A stretch of 35,450 bases of DNA from Emcibacter sp. (GCA_021647465.1 JAKIUQ010000019.1:1-35450); one strand, 5' to 3'; positions 7,923 to 14,768 are shown, numbered from the stretch's first letter. The notes: generated from the sequence alone by a model not told the origin. Translations and numbers: made by a program.

Positions 7923-7951
7923 ATAATACCTTTAATGTTTTTATAGAGTTA
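7923..7951 (-). promoter_or_regulatory. Candidate promoter for the late operon
   Basis: On the minus strand TAACTC (7946-7951) lies 17 bases upstream of TATTAT (7923-7928, within TATTATATAG). The -10 is good and the -35 is poor, but the -35 coincides with one of the three tandem GTTAC boxes, as expected for a site where a bound activator or repressor controls it. It would transcribe from small terminase leftwards. Confidence 0.4.
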
Positions 7952-8139
7952 CCTAGTTACAGGGTTACACAGCTTTCAGCACATGCGCAAGTATGCACAC
8001 AAAAGCATCTTCCTTGCTTTTTGTGTAACGATGTAACTAAGGGATATAATGTTTTGTTTTCAATGGCTTACGGGTAACATTCATTTGTAACCCTTGTATC
8101 TAATGTAACCATTTGAGCCCGTTTATATTGTCAGATTAT

Positions 8140-8171
8140 GGGGGCGGGGGCAAGGGGAAAATAAAAGGGGG
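8140..8171 (+). other. G-rich tract, possible G-quadruplex
   Basis: Four runs of 4-5 guanines are separated by loops of 1, 3 and 9 bases. The last loop is longer than the classical limit of 7. The tract is in the non-coding control region between two groups of GTTAC boxes. It may be a structural part of an origin or packaging site. Confidence 0.4.
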
Positions 8172-8396
8172 CTAAGAATGGCCGCAGGAGGCGCAAGGCG
8201 AGGGTTTGAGGGGATAGGTGCCGAGAAGGGTAGAAGGACAACGGGCAAGGCTTGCTTATGCCGTCTTGGCGACTTTAGGACGGACAGCCCGCCCCCTGGA
8301 TCCACACAAGAAAAATCGCCGCCCCCATCAAACAGCAGATAAACCGCCATTTATTGACTTATTTTAAATTTATTTGAAGAAAATTGGGCCAAGGGG

Positions 8397-8425
8397 TTGA
8401 CGTTACCAAGTAACAAGCCTATATA
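8397..8425 (+). promoter_or_regulatory. Candidate early promoter with embedded operator
   Basis: TTGACG (8397-8402) and TATATA (8420-8425) are 17 bases apart. Between them is the perfect inverted repeat GTTACCAAGTAAC (8402-8414), a position where a bound protein would block the polymerase. The next GTTAC box is at 8448, just before the first early gene. It would drive the rightward cluster 8472-9382. Confidence 0.6.
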
Positions 8426-8471
8426 TCATATATCGACGCAATGAAGCGTTACCAGCAAAAAGAATTTAAAA

Positions 8472-8714
8472 ATGGCATTTTCAAAAAATACAGCAATAAG
8501 TCAGCACAAACATGGGCGGCATATATTTTTTTATCTCACGGGTCACTGGAAAATTAAATCAGCAATTAATTTTGCGCGATCCCATGCGATCAAGGGTCCT
8601 TTCACAGTTGAACATGTTGTTCATGATGGGTCCGGGCATGGTAGAGGTGGCCACGATGGGCGCTGGCAAATTGGGTCTCGAAACGGGATAATTAAAACAA
8701 GTAAAGGCAGATAA
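8472..8714 (+). CDS. Hypothetical early protein, His/Gly-rich
   Basis: The 80-aa product contains a hydrophobic-aromatic stretch (HGRHIFFYLTGHWKIK, residues 14-29) and a His/Gly-rich loop (HDGSGHGRGGHDGRW, residues 51-65). It is the first gene behind the early promoter. AAAGA lies about 8 bases before the ATG, after a CCAGCAAA motif shared with later early genes. Early phage genes of this size often counter host functions, but nothing specific is visible. Confidence 0.55.
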   Translation: MAFSKNTAISQHKHGRHIFFYLTGHWKIKSAINFARSHAIKGPFTVEHVVHDGSGHGRGGHDGRWQIGSRNGIIKTSKGR

Positions 8715-8725
8715 GTGAGGTCGAA

Positions 8726-8766
8726 ACTGGGGTAACCCAGTCCGGTAGGGACCAGCCACCCGCCGG
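8726..8766 (+). other. Paired hairpins between early genes
   Basis: A perfect 6-bp stem (ACTGGG/CCCAGT, 8726-8731 with 8736-8741) carries a GTAA loop, which is a GNRA tetraloop. It is followed at once by a second stem (8742-8745 with 8763-8766, then GGG/CCC at 8748-8750 with 8759-8761). There is no T-run, so this is not a simple terminator. It may be an mRNA processing or stability element upstream of the gene at 8803. Confidence 0.5.
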
Positions 8767-8802
8767 TTATGAGACAGGCTAACAGCAAAAAGGAATAAAA
8801 TC

Positions 8803-9042
8803 ATGAAAGCCATACAGGTAAGATATTTAGGCGCAACAAACAGCAGAGGCGGTCGGTTAAAGGCTTTTTCAGATGCGGGCTCACTCACAGAGCCAAGAGA
8901 TTATGAAGTAAACATTGATGAACAGTCCAAGAGGCTTGTTTTGAGATATTTAATAGAAAAAACGTGGGGTGGTAACTGCATAATATCAGGTCAAGGAACC
9001 TTGCCAAATGGTGATGAAGTATTCACACTTTCCCGTTTATAG
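8803..9042 (+). CDS. Hypothetical early protein, small beta-rich
   Basis: The 79-aa protein reads as a compact beta-rich domain. It opens with IQVRYLGATNSRGGRLKAF, continues with a Lys/Arg/Leu strand (KRLVLRYLI, residues 43-51), and ends with GQGTLPNGDEVFTLSRL. Similar small proteins occur in plasmids and phages of proteobacteria but I cannot name the family. The start has a good AAAGGA site at a normal distance (AAAAAGGAATAAAATCATG). Confidence 0.7.
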   Translation: MKAIQVRYLGATNSRGGRLKAFSDAGSLTEPRDYEVNIDEQSKRLVLRYLIEKTWGGNCIISGQGTLPNGDEVFTLSRL

Positions 9043-9049
9043 CCTTTTG

Positions 9050-9073
9050 ATGGCCATGCTGAGGCGTGGCCAT
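9050..9073 (+). other. Intergenic hairpin
   Basis: A 9-bp stem with one G-T pair (9050-9058 with 9065-9073) and a 6-base loop lies 8 bases past the stop of the preceding gene. No T-run follows, so it is more likely an mRNA 3' stabiliser or processing site than a terminator. Confidence 0.45.
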
Positions 9074-9108
9074 TGATGGACTATTAAGCAACCAGCAAAG
9101 GAAAACTT

Positions 9109-9180
9109 ATGACTAAATTTTCAATCACTGCGACAGGTACACCTGATCAAAAGCAAAAGAAGGCCCACTCAGCGGCATAA
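9109..9180 (+). CDS. Tiny early protein (23 aa)
   Basis: The frame starts at an ATG with a good AAAGGA site six bases upstream, preceded by the same ACCAGCAAA motif seen before other early genes. The product MTKFSITATGTPDQKQKK plus five residues is polar and basic. The ribosome binding site and regular spacing argue for translation, but a frame this short can also be a leader peptide or chance. Confidence 0.4.
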   Translation: MTKFSITATGTPDQKQKKAHSAA

Positions 9181-9205
9181 CATACGCGCCAAGAAGGACA
9201 GGACC

Positions 9206-9382
9206 ATGACCAAACCAAAAGCAAAATCAAATGCCGAGCGGCAGAGGGATTTTAAGGCCCGCAGGAAGGCGCAAGGCCTCGGGGAGGTGCCAGAGTTCGG
9301 AGTATGGCTTGACCATAGCCAGTGGCTAAAACTCAGGGCATATGCCCGGCAATTAGCCGGAAAGGATAAGGCGGGGAATTAA
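9206..9382 (+). CDS. Small basic early protein (58 aa), possible DNA-binding
   Basis: The product begins MTKPKAKSNAERQRDFKARR, a very basic helix. It then has VPEFGVWLDHSQWLKLRAYARQLAGK, a short strand followed by a long helix. This is the arrangement of ribbon-helix-helix-like small regulators, although I cannot prove the fold. AAGGACAGGACC precedes the ATG. The stop codon lies in the loop of the terminator hairpin, so this is the last gene of the early cluster. Confidence 0.65.
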   Translation: MTKPKAKSNAERQRDFKARRKAQGLGEVPEFGVWLDHSQWLKLRAYARQLAGKDKAGN

Positions 9383-9395
9383 CCCCGCCTTTTTT
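9368..9395 (+). terminator. Strong rho-independent terminator of the early cluster
   Basis: A perfect 9-bp stem (AAGGCGGGG/CCCCGCCTT, 9368-9376 with 9383-9391) with a 6-base loop is followed by Ts. It overlaps the stop of the 58-aa gene and lies just before the stop of the convergent P-loop gene. It ends rightward transcription and may also slow leftward transcription from the replication block. Confidence 0.9.
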
Positions 9396-9397
9396 AT

Positions 9398-9652
9398 TTA
9401 TTTATATCCCCGGTTCATCATTATCATTGCATCTTCATATGATATAACGCTATGGGTTTTCGGCGGCACGGGCGGAACAGAATTGCAGAACCCTATATCG
9501 TTTTCACCCATATTATCAAAATCTTTTGGAAGATCGACAGGATCGATAATAATTGTCTTGCCGAAAAATTCTGCCAGAGCCTTAGAATTTCTAGTCTTTC
9601 CGCCACCGACCGACCCAAAGATAATCAATGGTTTCTTTCTCTTTTTTAACAT
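9398..9652 (-). CDS. Small P-loop NTPase-like protein
   Basis: The 84-aa protein begins MLKKRKKPLIIFGSVGGGKT, with a textbook Walker A (GSVGGGKT, residues 13-20), then a helix and a strand (KTIIIDPVDL). It is far shorter than a full ATPase and no Walker B is obvious. It may be a domain remnant, a nucleotide-binding partner of the helicase encoded just upstream, or a regulator. AAAGGAAATAAAG precedes the ATG. It is the last gene of the replication block. Confidence 0.7.
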   Translation of the reverse strand: MLKKRKKPLIIFGSVGGGKTRNSKALAEFFGKTIIIDPVDLPKDFDNMGENDIGFCNSVPPVPPKTHSVISYEDAMIMMNRGYK

Positions 9653-9678
9653 CTTTATTTCCTTTTGTTGCTGTTAAA

Positions 9679-11475
9679 TTAAAGTATTGGTATTTCATTA
9701 ATCTCACTCACCGGACAAAAGTCACCAAGTTCCCCCAAAACTTGCATCATAGGCAGATAGGTGCCCCGCTTGCTCACCCCGTTAAACTTCTGTGGCTTCT
9801 TTGGCACAAATGCACCTGGGCACCGACGCAACGCCTGCACCCAGACGCCTTTCCCATTGGGGCGGCCTGCCCAGTGAGTATTCTCAAAGATCTTGGATAG
9901 TCCTGGATGAGCATTTGCCACCATCAAGAATGATTTTCTATAATCCAAGGATCTGACATCTGTTTCTTCAATCACCCGCATACCATAGCGTTGCAGAACC
10001 TCACTGGCGCTATCAGGTCCAAAGTCTTGATCATTACCGATAGCCGCATTAATAATCTTCACAATCTGTTTTTTCGTGCCGCGTTTCCAAAGGTCAATTT
10101 CCTTCAGCAATAGATATTCAAGACAGGCCTGATGATCCGCAATTTCATCATCTTTTTCAAGCATGGTTTGAGGATCAAGCCCGGAACATACCTGATCTAA
10201 AAATTCTTCATACGGAACATCATCATAAAGCACCAGGTGAGCGCAGGCCATCAAGGTGCCGAATACATCCGCAGAACGGCCGCCGTGGCCCATTTGCCCC
10301 AGGTGCAAGGAATAAGCCTGTAGAATGTCGTCAAAATCGCCCCAGCGGGTCATAATTTCATGACGGATCCCCAAACCGATACGCCGTAAATTCTTTTTAT
10401 CCATCAAAGGCGGTTTTTGACCTTTTGGGATGGGGTCAAGGGAGAGGATAGCCATACGGCTTTGATCCTGAGGCGCAAGACTTGGCATTAAGATTGACGA
10501 AAACAAAAAGCATGATCTGGCTTTAAATTCCATGCCATTATGCTCAGATCCCCCGCGCAGGATAGCGCCCCCGCTGGCCGCTTCCCGTGCAAGCTTAATC
10601 ACCGCATTATTTTTCCGGTTATCTTCCTCAGCCTCAAACTCATCGAGCGCCACTGGCAAAGATTTATATCCAAGCCGCTGCCACAAGCCCGCAGGCGTGG
10701 TATCTGTAACGCTGATAATGCCACCCTTTCCAATCACGTCCGCAATGACCTGTTGAAGTGTGGATTTACCAGTTGCTTTGTCGCCAGTGAGCCAGCACAG
10801 CGGCCGCCAGGCGAGCGCCCCGGAGAGTATGGCCGCAACAACCCAACCAACCAACAAATGGGGATCCATGTCACGCTTAAAGCTCCAGGAGGAAAACAGA
10901 TCTTTCAAATCTAGCCCTGGCATATTTAATGTTCTCTTGGGCTTCGGTCCGGCATCAAATCCGGGGTAAACATAATTACCAATAAGGCCCGGCTTAAACC
11001 GCTCACCGTCAACCATAATTTCATCGCCTAGATGCATAATCAATTCACCGTCATCCCCGCGCCAACAGCCAGGACCACGTAAATTTTCCATCGGGTTAAA
11101 TATACCCTTCTGGCCCGCAAGTCCCATGAGCTGCTCGGCCGCCATTTCAGGTTGCCAGGTTTTGACATGACCATTTTTATCAACCTTAGGCCACAGCTTA
11201 TGAACAAAGCGTGTTTGCGGCACAAAAAGACCCTGCAACTGCAAGCGGCTATGATCTTTAAATTTTAACGGCCGCAACTGATTTAACCCGTCCAGATAAT
11301 AAGCAACATCACCCAGAACACCCAGCGGCCGCACCGGGCAATCATCCGGCAATTGTGGCAATCCGCCCGGTCGGGGCGCTTGATCACCATCGGGGATAGA
11401 TCCCCCATCTTTCAACGGGACAACATCCGCGCCCTTCATGGCATTTGCTATTTCTTCTTCAGATTTTTTAACCAT
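9679..11475 (-). CDS. Replicative P-loop helicase/ATPase (primase-helicase type)
   Basis: This 598-aa protein has an N-terminal domain of about 190 residues typical of phage and prophage primase-helicases (DVAYYLDGLNQLRPL at 56-70). An ATPase core follows, with Walker A GDKATGKST (231-239) and Walker B LPVALDEFE (273-281). Later there is a polar strand ending in SILMPSLAPQDQSRMAIL, where sensor and arginine residues would be. It is likely the DNA-unwinding ATPase working with the Toprim primase encoded upstream. No primase active site is visible in its N-terminus. It overlaps the TSCPD-like gene by 8 bases. No DNA polymerase gene is present, so replication probably relies on the host polymerase. 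Confidence 0.75.
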   Translation of the reverse strand: MVKKSEEEIANAMKGADVVPLKDGGSIPDGDQAPRPGGLPQLPDDCPVRPLGVLGDVAYYLDGLNQLRPLKFKDHSRLQLQGLFVPQTRFVHKLWPKVDKNGHVKTWQPEMAAEQLMGLAGQKGIFNPMENLRGPGCWRGDDGELIMHLGDEIMVDGERFKPGLIGNYVYPGFDAGPKPKRTLNMPGLDLKDLFSSWSFKRDMDPHLLVGWVVAAILSGALAWRPLCWLTGDKATGKSTLQQVIADVIGKGGIISVTDTTPAGLWQRLGYKSLPVALDEFEAEEDNRKNNAVIKLAREAASGGAILRGGSEHNGMEFKARSCFLFSSILMPSLAPQDQSRMAILSLDPIPKGQKPPLMDKKNLRRIGLGIRHEIMTRWGDFDDILQAYSLHLGQMGHGGRSADVFGTLMACAHLVLYDDVPYEEFLDQVCSGLDPQTMLEKDDEIADHQACLEYLLLKEIDLWKRGTKKQIVKIINAAIGNDQDFGPDSASEVLQRYGMRVIEETDVRSLDYRKSFLMVANAHPGLSKIFENTHWAGRPNGKGVWVQALRRCPGAFVPKKPQKFNGVSKRGTYLPMMQVLGELGDFCPVSEINEIPIL

Positions 11476-11872
11476 TATCCATTTCCTTTACAATTGCCTC
11501 TAGCACAGCCACTTCTAATATTGTGGGTGCCGTGATCACGGAGTTAGGGTTAGACTTTACAGGCACCAAACATTCAAGCATTTCACGGGGATCCTCACCA
11601 TGTTGAATTAAACGGGTTATAAAAAAAGTAGCAAGATCAAATTGATTTTGCAACATGGAACCAGACTTTGCATGTGCCGAAGTGCCCGAAACAAGAACCT
11701 GACAGATCTTTCCGCCGCAAGTTGCCCGGTTTATAGTTACATAAATCGTGCGAGAGCCCTTATCTGGATCATCCGCAAACTGCCAAGTCTTCTTAACGGT
11801 AACGCCACAGCGGCGATTAACATCATTATCAGAACGCCGTAACTCTGCAAGTAGGCGAGCATTATCATTCAT
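11468..11872 (-). CDS. TSCPD-like domain protein
   Basis: Residues 41-103 of this 134-aa protein read RTIYVTINRATCGGKICQVL, then ALA/SER-rich residues and LATFFITRLIQHGEDPREMLECL. This pattern resembles the TSCPD domain, a Cys-containing domain at the C-terminus of vitamin B12-dependent ribonucleotide reductases and also found alone. Here it is alone between a helicase and a small Cys-containing protein. Its role in replication is unknown. One possibility is modulation of host nucleotide reduction. The assignment is from pattern memory only. Confidence 0.5.
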   Translation of the reverse strand: MNDNARLLAELRRSDNDVNRRCGVTVKKTWQFADDPDKGSRTIYVTINRATCGGKICQVLVSGTSAHAKSGSMLQNQFDLATFFITRLIQHGEDPREMLECLVPVKSNPNSVITAPTILEVAVLEAIVKEMDNG

Positions 11873-12056
11873 TTAAAAATTTCGCTTCCTTTGATTTAAA
11901 ACTATCGCAAATAGTAGAAGTGGATATTTCTTGTTCTCCAATTTTACATTCTCTGGCTGGCCTATGCGGTAAAAAGTCTCGGAGATATTTACAATGGTTA
12001 CAGCTCCAAGCAAACAGCCCTCTTTGCCACATTACCGTAGCTTGCTTTGCGATCAT
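11865..12056 (-). CDS. Hypothetical small Cys-containing protein
   Basis: The 63-aa product has WSCNHCKYLRDF (residues 18-29), a CxxC pair, and two later Cys (37 and 50), which could bind zinc. The ATG directly follows a TAG stop, with GGAAGG eight bases upstream. It overlaps the next gene by 8 bases. Function unknown. Confidence 0.65.
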   Translation of the reverse strand: MIAKQATVMWQRGLFAWSCNHCKYLRDFLPHRPARECKIGEQEISTSTICDSFKSKEAKFLNE

Positions 12057-12155
12057 CTAAGTTGCCTTCCATTCTGAAATATAAAACTTGCCACGATATA
12101 AATATATGACAACTTCAATATCTGCACCATCAATACCAGAATAAAATCCATGCAT
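12057..12155 (-). CDS. Small hypothetical protein (32 aa, or C-terminal part of a disrupted gene)
   Basis: From the ATG at 12155 the frame reads MHGFYSGIDGADIEVVIYLY and ends with a TAG immediately before the next gene's ATG. It looks like real coding sequence (beta-rich, charged pattern). AAAGG lies 9 bases before the ATG. The same frame is open further upstream as far as the TAA of the 56-aa gene, and those residues also look coding. The two genes could therefore be one original gene with an in-frame stop. Confidence 0.45.
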   Translation of the reverse strand: MHGFYSGIDGADIEVVIYLYRGKFYISEWKAT

Positions 12156-12218
12156 TGTGCTTAGCCTTTCACCAAAAAGTTTTAGCCATAACCCAAACCA
12201 AAAACCAAAAGTTACAGA

Positions 12219-12389
12219 TTACGGAAAATACTGGCTTTCATCGAAGAACATCTGATCATGTTTTATACCATCATAGGGCTTGTATTTATCGAAGGCTAAG
12301 TTAAATCCAGCGCCTATTTCGCCCTCAGGTTCTCGCTCTATCTTTTTTCTAAGCCATTCATTAGAGATATTGGGTCGTTTATTGCTCAT
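12219..12389 (-). CDS. Small hypothetical protein (56 aa)
   Basis: The ATG directly abuts the primase stop (TAAATG). The product begins MSNKRPNISNEWLRKKIERE and ends DQMFFDESQYFP. It is charged, soluble and without known motifs. After its TAA the same frame continues open for 53 more codons to 12057. It belongs to the run of tiny genes between primase and helicase. Confidence 0.6.
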   Translation of the reverse strand: MSNKRPNISNEWLRKKIEREPEGEIGAGFNLAFDKYKPYDGIKHDQMFFDESQYFP

Positions 12390-13451
12390 TTATTCATTCC
12401 CTTCATTCAGCCAGTCATTGACATCTTTACCAGATTTACGGGGCACTGTCATTACGCGCACAATTCGGCCCGCCTCTTGATGTGCATCAATCGCCCGCTG
12501 AAAACCAGCTTCAGCTTTGGGATTATCCCAGTCATTATCCTTTAACAGCACCACATCACCAACCTGGGGCGGCAACCATACATTGGCAAGGTTAGCAAGG
12601 CTCACCGCGCACAGCACCCGCGCATTTGGGTTTACAAGCGCAAGCGTGAATGCATCCTCTGGCCCTTCCGTAATATAAACGGGCTCACCCTTTGGCATAT
12701 CCACCAATGTCTTGCCGGACGTGCCCCGCCAAATTGGAATGCTCGCACCAACATAAAGCCCCTTCACAAGCTTGCCTTTAATCTCAGACGAGCCGATCCG
12801 CAACCATCCTTTGCGATCATCCTTTTTAAGATATGTTTTATGAACCGCCCTAAATCTCTGGCCAACGGGCTTGCTCGGATCCGTCACCGCCAACACCATC
12901 GCCGGATGAGCAGAGCGCGACTGGTGGTGCCAACATTCAGGATGATAACGCAAAGCCCCTGGTTGCTTCTTCATACGCCTCAGGTCAATGCCACGGCCCT
13001 GCAAATAAGCATCCGCAGGCGATCCCTTAATGAATTTATTACCATGAAGCCAGATCTTCTCAGCCTTAACCCTGTTTTCTTCATTTTGGGCCGTGGCGGT
13101 TTCATTACGCTTTTTTGAGGCCTTGGCCGCTTCTTTGCGCTTCACTTCAAAATTCTCAGGCCCACCGGACATACCAAGAAAGCCAGTGGCCCATTCTATA
13201 CTCGCCGGAAAATCCAGACCATAGACCTCTTGGATTAAATTGAAAGCGTCCCCCTGGGCAGAGCCGTTGTAATCTTTCCACGCCCCCGCCCGCTGACCAG
13301 TCCATAAAACAAGAGAGGATCCGGCTTCACCATCAAGCGACCCAACACAGTAATAACCGCCGTGCCGCTGCGCCAATGGGAAAATCTCTTTAATAAGAGT
13401 TTCCCAGTGTTGCTCAAGCATGGCTTTTATATCAGCAGAATTATATTTCAC
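12390..13451 (-). CDS. DNA primase with Toprim domain
   Basis: The 353-aa protein is likely the phage primase. The N-terminal 100 residues resemble the catalytic-support domain of phage primases (GSLDGEAGSSLVLWTGQRAG, residues 37-56). A Toprim domain follows, with the acidic residues at E262 (YITEGPEDA) and D305/D307 (LLKDNDWDN). No CHC2 zinc finger is visible. It starts with GTG at 13451, overlapping the HNH gene stop as GTGA. It would prime replication for host polymerase together with the helicase at 9679-11475. Confidence 0.8.
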   Translation of the reverse strand: MKYNSADIKAMLEQHWETLIKEIFPLAQRHGGYYCVGSLDGEAGSSLVLWTGQRAGAWKDYNGSAQGDAFNLIQEVYGLDFPASIEWATGFLGMSGGPENFEVKRKEAAKASKKRNETATAQNEENRVKAEKIWLHGNKFIKGSPADAYLQGRGIDLRRMKKQPGALRYHPECWHHQSRSAHPAMVLAVTDPSKPVGQRFRAVHKTYLKKDDRKGWLRIGSSEIKGKLVKGLYVGASIPIWRGTSGKTLVDMPKGEPVYITEGPEDAFTLALVNPNARVLCAVSLANLANVWLPPQVGDVVLLKDNDWDNPKAEAGFQRAIDAHQEAGRIVRVMTVPRKSGKDVNDWLNEGNE

Positions 13452-14077
13452 TTAATTTCTAGCCTCTTTATTTCATAATTGAGTTTAGCGACCGTGAGGA
13501 TTGTGTGTTTTAGTTCAGCCGGCGCATCGTCGTAGGCAGTCGCGTCCCAGTTGCCAGCAAGCCGGGGCAGTAGAGCGCGGGGAATGCATGTCCAATTGTT
13601 TGGATCAGTATTGGTTCTCTCACCGTCCAGGCATTTCAGGCAGTGTTCGTCTGGTACAGGGCCGTTCAGTTCTTCCCATAGCATAATATGCACGGCGCGC
13701 CACCGTTTATGAAAGGGCAGATCATTATTGATTTTTCTGTAGACATATCCATCCGCGCGAACTACCTCTGCGCCGATTGGTTTTATAATTTCTTTTGCTA
13801 TGCCTCCCAGATGGCCTTTCTTGAACTGTGTCCGTGCGCAGTTGGCATTAAAGGGCATCTTCTTTCCCTTGTTAGCAGGAATAGACCCTTTAGAATATTG
13901 ACCAGTGCGGCCAGTATGCCAGCGGTTTCGCTTGCAAAGGGCCGTGTAACCGCCAAGTTTGATATCTGGCCGATTGAATGTTTCACAAAATAGCTTGTGT
14001 GCGGCGGATCTGACCATATGCTTGTTTTCTTCAATCCAAGCCAGTTCAGCGGGCTGCCAATTAATCTTTATAGCCAT
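13448..14077 (-). CDS. HNH endonuclease
   Basis: The 209-aa protein has an N-terminal DNA-binding-like part (residues 7-75, including YTALCKRNRWHTGRTGQYSKG and IPANKGKKMP). A C-terminal HNH_3-type nuclease follows: RWRAVHIMLWEELNGPVP with H130, then CLKCLDGERTNTDPNNW with N161. It may be an active nuclease for recombination or host DNA cleavage, or a free-standing homing-type enzyme. It overlaps its upstream gene as TAATG and its downstream gene as GTGA, so it is a full member of the operon and not a recent insertion. Confidence 0.82.
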   Translation of the reverse strand: MAIKINWQPAELAWIEENKHMVRSAAHKLFCETFNRPDIKLGGYTALCKRNRWHTGRTGQYSKGSIPANKGKKMPFNANCARTQFKKGHLGGIAKEIIKPIGAEVVRADGYVYRKINNDLPFHKRWRAVHIMLWEELNGPVPDEHCLKCLDGERTNTDPNNWTCIPRALLPRLAGNWDATAYDDAPAELKHTILTVAKLNYEIKRLEIK

Positions 14078-14364
14078 TATTTTATTGCCTTTATTTTTTC
14101 GGGTGGCTTATAATCTGGGAGCCGTTTTTTACCTTCAATCATCGGCACCATTTCCTCAATTTTAATGTAGTCACCATGTGCGACCCTAAGCTGCGCCGCT
14201 TTGAGAGAAAGAGTGGCACCTTTGATGATCTGGTCGGAAACGCGAACAAGGGCCTTTGTGCGGCTGACTTCGGCTTGCAGCTTTTCTGTATTAATACCAG
14301 CATCCGATAGTCGCTCGATCTGCGCAAATAAATGGTCATTCAAATCAACAAGTCTGTTTTTCAT
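14077..14364 (-). CDS. Conserved phage protein of the replication region
   Basis: The 95-aa helical protein has LNDHLFAQIERLSDAGINTE (residues 8-27) and TKALVRVSDQIIKGATLSLKAAQ. I recognise this as a small conserved protein often beside HNH or primase genes in proteobacterial prophages. Its function is unknown. AAGGACAAGAAG precedes the ATG. Confidence 0.7.
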   Translation of the reverse strand: MKNRLVDLNDHLFAQIERLSDAGINTEKLQAEVSRTKALVRVSDQIIKGATLSLKAAQLRVAHGDYIKIEEMVPMIEGKKRLPDYKPPEKIKAIK

Positions 14365-14375
14365 CTTCTTGTCCT

Positions 14376-14654
14376 TTATTTTGGTGTTGAAAACGTCACA
14401 ATTTTAGGTTGACGTTTTTTCATTGGGCTATTAACAGCATTCATAAGTTTTGCATTTGCATAAACCATATCAAACCAATCATTAGGCTCAACCGAGCCGC
14501 GACTATATACATAAATTTGCTGAATGCGTTTATTGTTTGGGCGGAGGTGCCCGTTGCTATAGCGCGATATAAGGGATGAATTAATACCAAGAGCCTGCTT
14601 TGCAAGATCCTGTTGCGCCCTATTCATATTTTCCCACCATTGTCCAAATTTCAT
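14376..14654 (-). CDS. Cro/YdaS-like helix-turn-helix repressor
   Basis: The 92-aa protein has a helix-turn-helix over residues 12-50 (AQQDLAKQALGINSSLISRYSNG). It ends with SRGSVEPNDWFDMVYANA, the pattern of Cro/YdaS-type proteins (TGGAVTPNDF in relatives). It is transcribed divergently from the lysogeny genes. An operator-like palindrome at 14742-14759 lies in the shared promoter region, as in a lambda-type switch. No larger CI-type repressor is visible, so this gene is the best candidate for the lysis/lysogeny regulator. Confidence 0.75.
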   Translation of the reverse strand: MKFGQWWENMNRAQQDLAKQALGINSSLISRYSNGHLRPNNKRIQQIYVYSRGSVEPNDWFDMVYANAKLMNAVNSPMKKRQPKIVTFSTPK

Positions 14655-14739
14655 GATATTTCCTTATTTGTTTCTCCCCTCTTTTCTCAAACTTTCGCAT
14701 CAATTGCAATATTTATTTTCATTTTATGACAAAAAAAAC

Positions 14740-14768
14740 TTCACAAAATGAATATTGTGTGAGATAAT
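14740..14768 (+). promoter_or_regulatory. Lysogeny-operon promoter with palindromic operator
   Basis: TTCACA (14740-14745) and GATAAT (14763-14768) are separated by 17 bases, each one mismatch from the sigma70 consensus. Between them CACAAAAT (14742-14749) and ATATTGTG (14752-14759) form an inverted repeat with 7 of 8 matches and a 2-base centre. A repressor bound here would occlude the promoter. The divergent repressor promoter probably overlaps, but I could not place it with confidence. Confidence 0.7.

Larger units (their letters stand above)
7872..8452. repeat. Cluster of 13 GTTAC/GTAAC boxes (iterons or operators)
   Basis: Boxes start at 7872, 7883, 7948, 7956, 7964, 8025, 8033, 8074, 8087, 8105, 8402, 8410 and 8448. 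Three direct copies at 7948/7956/7964 and two at 8025/8033 have an exact 8-base period. The pair at 8402 and 8410 forms a perfect inverted repeat with a 3-base centre (GTTACCAAGTAAC). By chance about one such 5-mer would be expected in a stretch this long. The binding protein is unknown. The repressor at 14376-14654, the small terminase or a host factor are candidates. Confidence 0.75.
7806..8471. other. Non-coding divergent control region, candidate origin or packaging site
   Basis: These 666 bases separate the leftward late operon from the rightward early genes. They contain 13 GTTAC/GTAAC boxes, a promoter facing each way, an AT-rich left part and a G-rich tract (8140-8171) within a purine-biased stretch to about 8260. 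Short ORFs at 8123-8350 (minus) and 8178-8342 (plus) are open but have low-complexity products and weak start signals. I regard the region as regulatory and/or a replication or packaging site. Which of these applies cannot be decided from sequence alone. Confidence 0.6.

Noticed and set aside
8178..8342. 54-aa plus-strand ORF in the control region (begins MAAGGARRGF)
   Set aside because: It has an open frame and GGGGG before the ATG, but no clear Shine-Dalgarno, biased composition, and it lies upstream of the early promoter. It remains possible but unsupported.
8123..8350. 75-aa minus-strand ORF in the control region
   Set aside because: The product is Pro/Leu/Gly-rich from G-rich DNA, it has no ribosome site, and it overlaps the putative regulatory tract.
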